A stretch of DNA of 10,040 bases from Alphaproteobacteria bacterium (GTDB lineage Bacteria > Pseudomonadota > Alphaproteobacteria > UBA8366). Made by a program: the position numbers and the translations under genes. The DNA lies in assembly GCA_018665505.1 (NCBI GenBank), contig JABJCS010000170.1, positions 1-10,040 of the forward strand, in the 5' to 3' direction. This document shows positions 1 to 7,217 of the stretch, in pieces; position 1 is the first letter of the stretch, and the number at the start of each line of letters is the position of its first letter. The notes below the pieces were generated by a model. The model was not told the DNA's origin, did no database searches, and saw only the letters and a list, made by a program, of their open reading frames with translations.

Positions 1-1026
<1,026 letters not shown>

Positions 1027-1041
1027 CGGCAGCGGCAATCC

Positions 1042-1046
1042 GGAGG
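1042..1046 (+). promoter_or_regulatory. Shine-Dalgarno of ctaB, fixing a TTG start
   Basis: GGAGG lies 6 nt before the TTG at 1053. This near-perfect anti-16S match at ideal spacing, together with the protein beginning MAQTAYQSV just ahead of the conserved DYFALLKPRVMSL block, supports the rare TTG start codon. Confidence 0.75.
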
Positions 1047-1052
1047 TAGATC

Positions 1053-1955
1053 TTGGCGCAAACTGCCTATCAATCGGTATCGGGACAGGGCGAAGTTCGC
1101 GATTACTTCGCCCTGCTGAAGCCCCGTGTGATGTCGCTGGTGGTGTTCACCGGCTTCGCGGGACTTGCCGTGGCACCGGGCGACCTGCATCCGGTATTGG
1201 CGGCCGTCGCGGTCCTCTGCATCGCGGTGGCATCCGGCGCAGCCGGGGCGATCAATATGTGGTACGACCGCGATATCGACGCGGTCATGGAACGGACACG
1301 CCACCGACCAATTCCGACCGGAAAGGTCGAACCATCTGAAGCCTTGGCCTTTGGTGTGATTCTCGCCTCCGGCGCGATCATGCTGATGTTCCTGGCGACG
1401 AATGCGGTCGCGGCCGGTCTCCTAGCGGCGGCGGTTTTATTTTACGTCTTCGTCTATACGATATGGTTGAAGCGGAGGACTACGCAGAACATTGTTATCG
1501 GTGGGGCCGCCGGCGCTTTTCCTCCGGCCATCGGCTGGGCGGCGGTTACCGGGGATGTCGGTATCGAAGCGGCGATTTTGTTTCTGCTGATCTTCTTTTG
1601 GACGCCCCCTCACTTTTGGGCTTTGGCGCTCTACCGCAAGGGCGACTATGCGGCGGCCGGTGTGCCCATGCTTCCGGTGGTCCATGGAGCACGCGAGACC
1701 AAACGCCAGATGCTGTTCTATACCGTATTGCTGGTACCCTTGAGCCTGGCGCCGTGTTTTTTCGGCTTCGCGGGTTGGCCAATATATGGTGCTGCTGCAG
1801 CGGCTCTTAGTCTTATCTTCTTGGCATTGGCGATTGCCGTTTGGCGGGATGAGAGCGACCGCTCGGCGAAGCGAATGTTCGGGTACTCGATTTTTTATCT
1901 ATTCGGATTGTTCGCGATCCTTATCGCCGATAATGCCCTGATGACAACTGTCTGA
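1053..1955 (+). CDS. ctaB: Protoheme IX farnesyltransferase (heme O synthase)
   Basis: This UbiA-superfamily membrane prenyltransferase adds a farnesyl group to protoheme to make heme O, the precursor of the heme A used by the oxidase encoded around it (also named cyoE or cox10). The 300-residue length is normal. The start is TTG, backed by GGAGG 6 nt upstream. Visible motifs are LLKPRVMSL near residue 21, the diphosphate/Mg-binding N68-x3-D72-x3-D76 in NMWYDRDIDAVMERT, the following RHRPIPTG, the second Asp-rich region YRKGDYAAAG (Asp198) and VHGARETKRQM. About nine hydrophobic segments fill the rest. It sits 26 nt after ctaD and 12 nt before the CoxF-like gene. Heme A synthase, which would act next, is not encoded in the window. 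Confidence 0.97.
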   Translation: MAQTAYQSVSGQGEVRDYFALLKPRVMSLVVFTGFAGLAVAPGDLHPVLAAVAVLCIAVASGAAGAINMWYDRDIDAVMERTRHRPIPTGKVEPSEALAFGVILASGAIMLMFLATNAVAAGLLAAAVLFYVFVYTIWLKRRTTQNIVIGGAAGAFPPAIGWAAVTGDVGIEAAILFLLIFFWTPPHFWALALYRKGDYAAAGVPMLPVVHGARETKRQMLFYTVLLVPLSLAPCFFGFAGWPIYGAAAAALSLIFLALAIAVWRDESDRSAKRMFGYSIFYLFGLFAILIADNALMTTV

Positions 1956-1967
1956 GGGGCAAACAGG

Positions 1968-2129
1968 ATGACCACAACGACCATGACGGATTCGAACGAG
2001 AAACACGATCAGTCCAATGACATGAAGCGGCGGCAGCGGCGCAAGAATTTGGCCCTTATGGCCGTGCTGGTGGGGTGGGTTGTCGTTTTATATCTCGTGG
2101 CGATTCTTCGGATGAGTGGTGAGGGATGA
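1968..2129 (+). CDS. coxF: CoxF-like small membrane protein of the oxidase operon
   Basis: A 53-residue protein begins ATG at 1968, with GAGGGG (1954-1959) 8 nt upstream, and ends TGA at 2127-2129. It has a polar N-terminus (residues 1-18), a strongly basic stretch KRRQRRK (about 20-26), one hydrophobic helix (about 28-47) and a short polar tail. The layout predicts a single-span inner-membrane protein with the basic side in the cytoplasm. Position between ctaB and ctaG and this layout match the small CoxF proteins of alphaproteobacterial cox operons, whose function is poorly defined. The identification rests mainly on context, since so short a sequence has little diagnostic content. Its stop overlaps the ctaG start as ATGA, indicating translational coupling. 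An internal Met at codon 6 is an alternative start. Confidence 0.8.
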   Translation: MTTTTMTDSNEKHDQSNDMKRRQRRKNLALMAVLVGWVVVLYLVAILRMSGEG

Positions 2130-2728
2130 GCGCGCTCGGACGCAAAAACCGTCGTCTTGTGGTTGCGCTCGCGACCGTGGCAATGGGCATGGTCGGCATG
2201 TCCTATGCCGCCGTGCCACTCTACGACTTATTTTGCCGGGTCACCGGATATGGCGGGACGACACAAATAGCGGCGGAGAGGAACGACACCGTCACGCAAC
2301 GACCGATCAAGGTGCGGTTCGACGCCATGGTGACGAATATCGACTGGTCGTTTCAGCCGGTCCAGCGCCAGATCGAATTACAGGTGGGTGAAAATGCGGT
2401 TGCGTTCTACCGTGCCACCAATCGATCGAAGCAGCCTTTAACAGGTACGGCGACGTTCAATGTGACACCGCTCAAGGTCGGAGCGTATTTCAGTAAGGTC
2501 GAGTGCTTTTGCTTTACCGAACAAACCTTGGCGCCGGGTCAGACGATGGAGATGCCGGTTGCATTCTATGTCGACCCGGAAATCAGCAGCGACCCGAACC
2601 TAGACGACGTTAAAACCATTACCCTTTCATATACGTTCTATCCGGTCGATGAGCCGACAAGACCGGCATTAGAGCGGCAAGTTAGTGCCAAAGCCGAACC
2701 GAAAGACCGGCGGCGGTCGATTCAATAG
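2126..2728 (+). CDS. ctaG: Cytochrome c oxidase assembly protein CtaG (Cox11), CuB copper chaperone
   Basis: This protein delivers copper to the CuB centre of subunit I. It has 200 residues: a short basic cytoplasmic N-terminus, one signal-anchor helix (about 11-31), then a periplasmic immunoglobulin-like domain. The family marks are present: [16 protein letters not shown] just after the helix, with Cys37, and the copper-binding CFCF (Cys127 and Cys129) in [11 protein letters not shown], followed by [10 protein letters not shown] and TLSYTFYPV. The start ATG lies inside the end of the CoxF-like gene (ATGA overlap). The nearest purine run, GAGGG, abuts the ATG, so initiation probably depends on translation of the upstream gene. 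The C-terminal tail after residue 176 is polar and charged. This is the Cox11-type CtaG, not the unrelated Bacillus-type CtaG. Confidence 0.97.
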   Translation: MSALGRKNRRLVVALATVAMGMVGMSYAAVPLYDLFCRVTGYGGTTQIAAERNDTVTQRPIKVRFDAMVTNIDWSFQPVQRQIELQVGENAVAFYRATNRSKQPLTGTATFNVTPLKVGAYFSKVECFCFTEQTLAPGQTMEMPVAFYVDPEISSDPNLDDVKTITLSYTFYPVDEPTRPALERQVSAKAEPKDRRRSIQ

Positions 2729-2766
2729 GAAGAAGCCTCAAGTCAGGCGTAGAGCGAGGAAACGAG

Positions 2767-3639
2767 ATGAGCGCTACAACAGACGAACATCAAGGTCATA
2801 GCCACCCATATCACTTGGTCGATCCGAGCCCTTGGCCCGCGGTCGGTGCTCTGGCGGCATTCTTGCTGACCTTCGGCGTCGTCCTGTACCTGCATCCGGA
2901 CATGCTGGGTGAAGGTATCGAACCCATGCTGACATCGCTTGGAGGGCTCGTTTTCGTTCCCGGGCTCTTGCTGGTCATTTATACGATGTTCGTATGGTGG
3001 CGCGACGTGATCCGGGAGGCGGAAGTCGAAGGTCATCATTCCCCGGTGGTTCAGCTCGGTCTTCGCTATGGCATGGCACTGTTCATTTGCTCGGAAGTGA
3101 TGTTCTTCGTTGCATTCTTCTGGGCCTTTTTCGAATCGAGCCTCTACCCGAAGGAACTACCGCATGATGTGTTAGCGGCAGGTTTCGCTGGCGGCGTCTG
3201 GCCGCCGGTAGGAGTGGAAACTTTCGACCCCTTCGGTTTGCCGCTTATGAATACGCTAATCTTGTTGCTGTCCGGCGCGACGGTAACCTGGGCGCATCAC
3301 GCGCTTCGGGAAGGCAATCGCGACGGTTTGATCAAGGGCTTGGGCATCACCATTATACTCGGCCTCCTGTTTACCGGTGTGCAGGCGTATGAATATAGCC
3401 ATGCGGCGTTCGCATTCTCCGACGGGATTTACAGCTCTACCTTCTATATGGCGACCGGGTTCCACGGGTTCCATGTTATTGTTGGCACCACTTTCCTCAT
3501 CGTTTGCTACTTCCGTGCGCGGAAAGGGCATTTTACGCCTGAACAGCACTTCGGCTTTGAGGCGGCGGCTTGGTATTGGCACTTTGTCGATGTTGTCTGG
3601 CTGTTCCTGTTCTGCTGTGTCTATTGGTGGGGTGGCTGA
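2767..3639 (+). CDS. ctaE: Cytochrome c oxidase subunit III
   Basis: Subunit III of the aa3 oxidase binds lipid and stabilises subunit I and its proton uptake. The 290-residue protein starts at ATG 2767 with AGGA (2757-2760) 6 nt upstream. A His-rich N-terminus [17 protein letters not shown] leads into seven predicted helices. Visible hallmarks are [32 protein letters not shown] with the conserved membrane Glu110 (the carbodiimide-reactive Glu in related oxidases), [11 protein letters not shown] and the C-terminal [12 protein letters not shown] ending in YWWGG. It follows ctaG after 38 nt with no terminator-like structure seen. Its end may overlap the next gene if that gene uses its upstream GTG. 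Confidence 0.98.
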   Translation: MSATTDEHQGHSHPYHLVDPSPWPAVGALAAFLLTFGVVLYLHPDMLGEGIEPMLTSLGGLVFVPGLLLVIYTMFVWWRDVIREAEVEGHHSPVVQLGLRYGMALFICSEVMFFVAFFWAFFESSLYPKELPHDVLAAGFAGGVWPPVGVETFDPFGLPLMNTLILLLSGATVTWAHHALREGNRDGLIKGLGITIILGLLFTGVQAYEYSHAAFAFSDGIYSSTFYMATGFHGFHVIVGTTFLIVCYFRARKGHFTPEQHFGFEAAAWYWHFVDVVWLFLFCCVYWWGG

Positions 3640-3664
3640 TCACGGCGATTGGGATTCGGCGGGT

Positions 3665-4051
3665 ATGAAACAGAGTTTTCCGCCCGTCAGTCCTTTTTCG
3701 GCCGGATTGAGATGCCGCTGCCCGCGTTGCGGTAATGGGCGTCTTTTCCGGGGTTTGCTGACGGTCGACGGTAATTGTGATATTTGCGACCTGGACTTGA
3801 AGGCGGAAGACAGCGGAGACGGCCCGGCCGTTTTCGTCATGTTTGCGATTGGACCGATTGTCGTCGGATTGGCCGTTTGGCTTGAGATGTCGTTCGCGCC
3901 GCCCTACTGGCTTCATCTGGTAATCTGGCCGCCTTTTGTCCTACTCGGATCAATCGCACTTCTGCGACCGTTTAAGGCGACATTAATCGCTCTGCAATTT
4001 CGCAATAAGGCCGGTGATACCGGGCTGAATACTTTTGATCCTAAGGATTAG
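3665..4051 (+). CDS. DUF983 family zinc-ribbon membrane protein
   Basis: A 128-residue protein of the DUF983 family, often found between subunit III and SURF1 genes in alphaproteobacterial cox clusters; its biochemical function is not established. The N-terminus carries a rubredoxin-like knuckle pair, CPRC (Cys19 and Cys22) and CDIC (Cys38 and Cys41), plus an extra Cys17, with GNGRLFRGLL between. This is probably a structural zinc site on the cytoplasmic side. Two hydrophobic helices follow (about 55-75 and 84-102), then RPFKATLIALQFRNKA, a typical DUF983 ending. The ATG at 3665 has only a weak GGCGGG just upstream. An in-frame GTG at 3632 would add 11 residues and overlap ctaE by 8 nt. A role in oxidase biogenesis is inferred from position only. 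Confidence 0.88.
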   Translation: MKQSFPPVSPFSAGLRCRCPRCGNGRLFRGLLTVDGNCDICDLDLKAEDSGDGPAVFVMFAIGPIVVGLAVWLEMSFAPPYWLHLVIWPPFVLLGSIALLRPFKATLIALQFRNKAGDTGLNTFDPKD

Positions 4052-4052
4052 T

Positions 4053-4760
4053 ATGGGTTTTCGACCAAAACTATGGCCGACCTTGTTCACTGTTCCAGCT
4101 TTGATCGCGTTGGTCTTCCTCGGCAGTTGGCAGGTAAATCGTCTGAATTGGAAAGACACGCTGATCGAACGCCTGCAGGAGCGCGGTACGGCGGCCCCGA
4201 TCGCGCTTCCAACATGGATCGACAATGTCGAATCCTATGAGTTCCGACGGGTGTCGGTGACAGGTGAATATCTGCACGACAAAGAATTTTATGTCATTAA
4301 CCGTTCGCTCAACGGGAAGCCGGGACTGAACATCGTGACATTGCTGAAGCGCGCTGACGGGGGCGGTCATGTCTTGGTAAATCGCGGATGGGTACCATTC
4401 GAGAAACGTGACCCCAAAACCCGTCCCGAAGGACAGGTGAAGGGCGGCGTAATTGTCGAAGGCATCGTTCGCTTGGCGAAGGGGTCGGCAATGTTCACGC
4501 CTGAGAACGAACCCCACAACAACACATGGTTTTATATCGATCCATCGAGCATGACCGCTGCGGCCGGTCTACCGCCCTTGCAGGGGTATTACATACTTGC
4601 CGCCAACAAATCGCCGGGCGGATTTCCGGTGGGGCATCAATGGCGCGTCGACCTGCGGAACAATCATTTGCATTACGCAATCACTTGGTTTGCCTTGGCC
4701 TTCGGTCTTTTGGTCATTTATATCGTCTATCATCGGCAGACGGAAACTAGGCCCGATTAA
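4053..4760 (+). CDS. SURF1 family cytochrome oxidase assembly protein
   Basis: This SURF1/Shy1 protein helps insert or retain heme a in subunit I of the oxidase. It is 235 residues long. ATG at 4053 is chosen because AAGGA (4043-4047) lies 5 nt before it; a TTG 18 nt upstream lacks a comparable site. The family topology is visible: an N-terminal helix (about 10-26) with LGSWQVNRL, a periplasmic domain with EFRRVSVTGEY, VLVNRGWVP (about 107-115) and FYIDPSS, and a C-terminal helix (about 208-226) preceded by NNHLHYAITWF, containing the conserved His205. Only one base separates it from the DUF983 stop, and one base from the following carboxypeptidase start, so all three are probably co-translated. 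Confidence 0.96.
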   Translation: MGFRPKLWPTLFTVPALIALVFLGSWQVNRLNWKDTLIERLQERGTAAPIALPTWIDNVESYEFRRVSVTGEYLHDKEFYVINRSLNGKPGLNIVTLLKRADGGGHVLVNRGWVPFEKRDPKTRPEGQVKGGVIVEGIVRLAKGSAMFTPENEPHNNTWFYIDPSSMTAAAGLPPLQGYYILAANKSPGGFPVGHQWRVDLRNNHLHYAITWFALAFGLLVIYIVYHRQTETRPD

Positions 4761-4761
4761 C

Positions 4762-6264
4762 ATGACCGCAGCGTACGCCGATCTGGAAAAACGGTTTCAC
4801 CGATTGTCCCTGTTGAGCGAATCCATCGGCATGCTGAATTGGGACATGTCGGTTATGATGCCGCCGGAGAGCAGCGAGGCACGGGGCCAGCAAATCACGG
4901 CGCTTAAGCTCATATCCCACGAAATGATGGCGGACCCAGCGTTGGCGGATGCGCTTGACGCGGCGGAAAGTGAACTCTCCGCATTGGATGACTGGCGGAC
5001 GGCCAATGTGCGGCGTATGCGCCGCCGTTGGACCCATAGAACCGCAATACCCGCCGACCTCGTGGAAGCAACGAGTAGAGCCGAGACCGCCGCAGAAACA
5101 GTATGGCGGACCGCGCGGCCCGCGAATGACTTTCCGGCGATATTGCCTCACCTGACTGAATTATTGAATTTGGGTCGGCAAGCCGCGCAGGCCAAATCCG
5201 AAGCCCTTGGCATTCCGCCCTACGAAGCCCTGATGGATTTATACGAGCCTGGCGCTACGACAGCTCAAGTTGACGAGCTTTTCGACAATTATGCCGCTTT
5301 CCTGCCTGAGTTCCTGGAGAAAGTACTAGCCCACCAAGCAACCGGGCCGACTCCCGTTTTGCCAGACGGACCCTTTCCGACCCATCTCCAAGAGGCACTA
5401 TGCCATCGTCTAGCGGAAGCGGTGGGGTTTGATTTTGGGACCGGTCGGCTCGATACAACACTGCATCCTTTTTCCGGCGGCATTCCTGAGGACAGTCGGA
5501 TCACGACACGCTATGACGAGGACGACTTTACGTCGGCGATGATGGCGGTCTTGCACGAGACCGGGCACGCCATGTATGAGCGGGGACGCCCCGCCGCCTG
5601 GCGGTATCAACCGGTGGGCGAGACACCAGGTTTGGGTATGCACGAGAGCCAATCCTTGATCGTCGAAATGCAGGCGAGTCGCTCGCGTGAATTCATTACA
5701 TGGGCCGCGCCAATCGCCCGTGACGCGCTCGGGGGACAGGGTGACGCATGGTCATCCGACAATCTTTATCAATTATCGACCCGGGTCGCGCGCAGTTTTA
5801 TTCGCGTCGATGCGGACGAAGTAACATATCCCGCTCACGTCATTCTACGGTATCGGTTGGAACGCGCGATGATCGACGGTGACTTAAACCCCGAAGATCT
5901 TCCGGGTGCGTGGTCGGAGGGCATGAAACAACTCCTCGGCGTCTCTCCACCGGACGATAGCCAGGGTTGTCTTCAAGATATTCATTGGTACTGTGGTATG
6001 TGGGGATATTTCCCCACATATACCATTGGCGCGATGGCGGCGGCGCAATTATTCGATGCTGCAAAGCGCGAAGAAACCGAAATAGAATCGGGATTAGCGA
6101 CGGGCGATTTTGGGCCTTTGATGCGCTGGCTGCGCGAGAAGGTTCATGGTTTGGGGGCACGCTATACGACGAATGAAATCCTCAAGAAGGCGACGGGCCG
6201 CGCTTTGGATCCATCGGCTTTTAAGACCCACCTAAACAATCGCTATTTGGAAAAAGCGCAATGA
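4762..6264 (+). CDS. M32 family metallocarboxypeptidase (Taq type)
   Basis: A cytoplasmic zinc carboxypeptidase of peptidase family M32, removing C-terminal residues from peptides with broad specificity. Its 500 residues match the usual length. The M32 motifs appear in order: LHPF (His235), DSRIT (244-248), the zinc site HETGH (265-269) with Glu266 as general base, HESQ (294-297) with Glu295 as third zinc ligand, IRVDADEVTY (from 347), GCLQDIHW (402-409) and GYFPTY (415-420). No signal peptide is seen. ATG 4762 gives the family-like start MTAAYADLEKRFHRLS; the only ribosome site is a weak AGG, so coupling to SURF1, which ends 2 nt earlier, is likely. Its stop overlaps the MscS start as ATGA. 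It has no known link with oxidase assembly, so its place here may reflect operon growth rather than shared function. Confidence 0.97.
   Translation: MTAAYADLEKRFHRLSLLSESIGMLNWDMSVMMPPESSEARGQQITALKLISHEMMADPALADALDAAESELSALDDWRTANVRRMRRRWTHRTAIPADLVEATSRAETAAETVWRTARPANDFPAILPHLTELLNLGRQAAQAKSEALGIPPYEALMDLYEPGATTAQVDELFDNYAAFLPEFLEKVLAHQATGPTPVLPDGPFPTHLQEALCHRLAEAVGFDFGTGRLDTTLHPFSGGIPEDSRITTRYDEDDFTSAMMAVLHETGHAMYERGRPAAWRYQPVGETPGLGMHESQSLIVEMQASRSREFITWAAPIARDALGGQGDAWSSDNLYQLSTRVARSFIRVDADEVTYPAHVILRYRLERAMIDGDLNPEDLPGAWSEGMKQLLGVSPPDDSQGCLQDIHWYCGMWGYFPTYTIGAMAAAQLFDAAKREETEIESGLATGDFGPLMRWLREKVHGLGARYTTNEILKKATGRALDPSAFKTHLNNRYLEKAQ
5997..6020 (+). repeat. Perfect 10-bp inverted repeat inside the M32 gene
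   Basis: TATGTGGGGA (5997-6006) and TCCCCACATA (6011-6020) are exact reverse complements separated by TATT. The structure lies within coding sequence for the conserved MWGYFPTY motif, so it may be a by-product of the encoded residues. As RNA it would form a stable hairpin. Confidence 0.7.
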
Positions 6265-7100
6265 ACGACACTCTCACTGGAATGCAAAAATTCATCGAAG
6301 CCTTTGTTGAGATCGCCGCGAATTATGGAATGGATATTGTCCAGGCAATCGTCATCCTTATCGTCGGCTATTGGCTTGCGGGCAAACTAAGCAAGGCGAT
6401 ACGCCGATGGCTAGATCGTTTCGAACGGGTCGACAGCACACTAAAACCCCTTTTTGCGAACATCGTGCGTTACGTTGTTCTGATTGTCACCCTCGTTGCG
6501 GTCTTGGCCCAATTCGGCGTGCAGACGACGAGTATTATCGCCGTTCTCGGTGCCGCAGGCCTCGCCATTGGTTTGGCCCTCCAAGGCACGCTGCAAAATA
6601 TCGCGGCTGGCATCATGCTGTTATTGCTTCGGCCGTTTAAAGTCGGCGATTTTATCGACGCCGCGGGCAAGATGGGTACAGTGATCGAATTGGGTCTATT
6701 CAGCACCGAATTCAAAACCCCCGACGGTATCTGTATAATCATACCCAACGGCTCCATTTGGGGTGCCTCGGTGACGAATTACTCCCGCAACGCCACGCGT
6801 CGTATCGATGTCGTGGTGGGTATTTCCTACAATGACGATATCGACAAGGCGCGCGACGTCCTCCTCGGTCTGATGACGGGCGATGATCGCGTGCTGAAAG
6901 ACCCGGCGCCGGAGACGATGGTCGTGGCCTTGGGCGACAGCTCGGTGAATATCAACATGCGCTGTTGGGTAAATAGCGGTGATTATTGGGGCACGCTCAC
7001 TGATCTCAATCAGTCGGCGAAGGTGCAGATCGAAGCGGCCGGATGCAGCATTCCTTATCCGCAGCACGATGTGCATATGATCGCGCAGGGTGACGGCTAA
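6261..7100 (+). CDS. mscS: Small-conductance mechanosensitive channel (MscS family)
   Basis: An inner-membrane tension-gated channel that releases solutes on osmotic downshock. The 279 residues are close to E. coli MscS (286). Predicted segments are TM1 (about 24-40), TM2 (about 66-86) and the pore helix TM3 (about 90-128), with the Gly/Ala-packed VLGAAGLAIGLALQGTLQNIAAG and LRPFKVGDFI at its end. The beta domain carries IIPNGSIWG (about 160-168) and TNYSRN; the C-terminal alpha/beta domain carries VGISYNDDIDKA, VNSGDYW and IPYPQHDVH, all matching the small E. coli-type channel rather than the long MscK or MscM forms. It starts by ATGA overlap with the M32 gene, with a weak purine-rich GGAAAAAG upstream. 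It appears to be the last gene of this transcription unit, since 117 nt separate it from thrC. Confidence 0.96.
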   Translation: MNDTLTGMQKFIEAFVEIAANYGMDIVQAIVILIVGYWLAGKLSKAIRRWLDRFERVDSTLKPLFANIVRYVVLIVTLVAVLAQFGVQTTSIIAVLGAAGLAIGLALQGTLQNIAAGIMLLLLRPFKVGDFIDAAGKMGTVIELGLFSTEFKTPDGICIIIPNGSIWGASVTNYSRNATRRIDVVVGISYNDDIDKARDVLLGLMTGDDRVLKDPAPETMVVALGDSSVNINMRCWVNSGDYWGTLTDLNQSAKVQIEAAGCSIPYPQHDVHMIAQGDG

Positions 7101-7124
7101 AAACACCGACGATAAACAAATACG

Positions 7125-7157
7125 GGTCGCCGCGCGACAATTACTCGCGCGGTGGTC
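7125..7157 (+). terminator. Strong GC-rich stem-loop after mscS, possible non-canonical terminator
   Basis: CCGCGCGA (7130-7137) and TCGCGCGG (7145-7152) are perfect reverse complements around the 7-nt loop CAATTAC. Allowing G-U pairs, the stem extends to 13 pairs (7125-7137 with 7145-7157). No T-run follows, so it is not a textbook intrinsic terminator. It could be a processing or mRNA-stability element protecting the 3' end of the upstream transcript. Confidence 0.4.
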
Positions 7158-7200
7158 ACGCTTGCCTGTGGTTGGTCCGGGAGATACGTTAGCCCGTCAC

Positions 7201-7207
7201 GGGGGAG
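7201..7207 (+). promoter_or_regulatory. Shine-Dalgarno of thrC, deciding the GTG start
   Basis: GGGGGAG lies 10 nt before GTG 7218, which gives the family-typical beginning MRYVSTRG. The longer in-frame GTG at 7152 lacks such a site and would place the stem-loop over its start. The left bases of this site also pair in the small hairpin CCCG-TCA-CGGG (7193-7203). Confidence 0.65.
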
Positions 7208-7217
7208 CGAGAATAGA

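Larger units (their letters stand above)
7101..7217 (+). other. Intergenic region between mscS and thrC
   Basis: This is the longest gap in the window (117 nt). It contains a GC-rich stem-loop (7125-7157), a short imperfect direct repeat of GAGATACGTYAG (7181-7192, repeated at 7220-7231 inside thrC), a small CCCG-TCA-CGGG hairpin (7193-7203) and the thrC ribosome site. A possible weak promoter is TTGCCT (7162-7167), 17 nt before TACGTT (7185-7190), but the match to sigma-70 consensus is poor. No leader peptide rich in Thr or Ile codons was recognised. It is the most plausible place for a transcript boundary. Confidence 0.6.

Noticed and set aside
4035..4052. TTG start for SURF1 at 4035
   Set aside because: ATG 4053 has AAGGA at 5-nt spacing, and the extension would overlap the DUF983 gene without a ribosome site.
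7162..7190. Sigma-70 promoter upstream of thrC (TTGCCT, 17 nt, TACGTT)
   Set aside because: The -10 matches consensus at only three of six bases; a promoter is plausible here, but these boxes alone do not support a call.
7152..7217. Upstream GTG start for thrC at 7152
   Set aside because: The 22 extra residues do not resemble threonine synthase, no Shine-Dalgarno precedes it, and it lies in the arm of the stem-loop. GTG 7218 has GGGGGAG and the family start MRYVSTRG.
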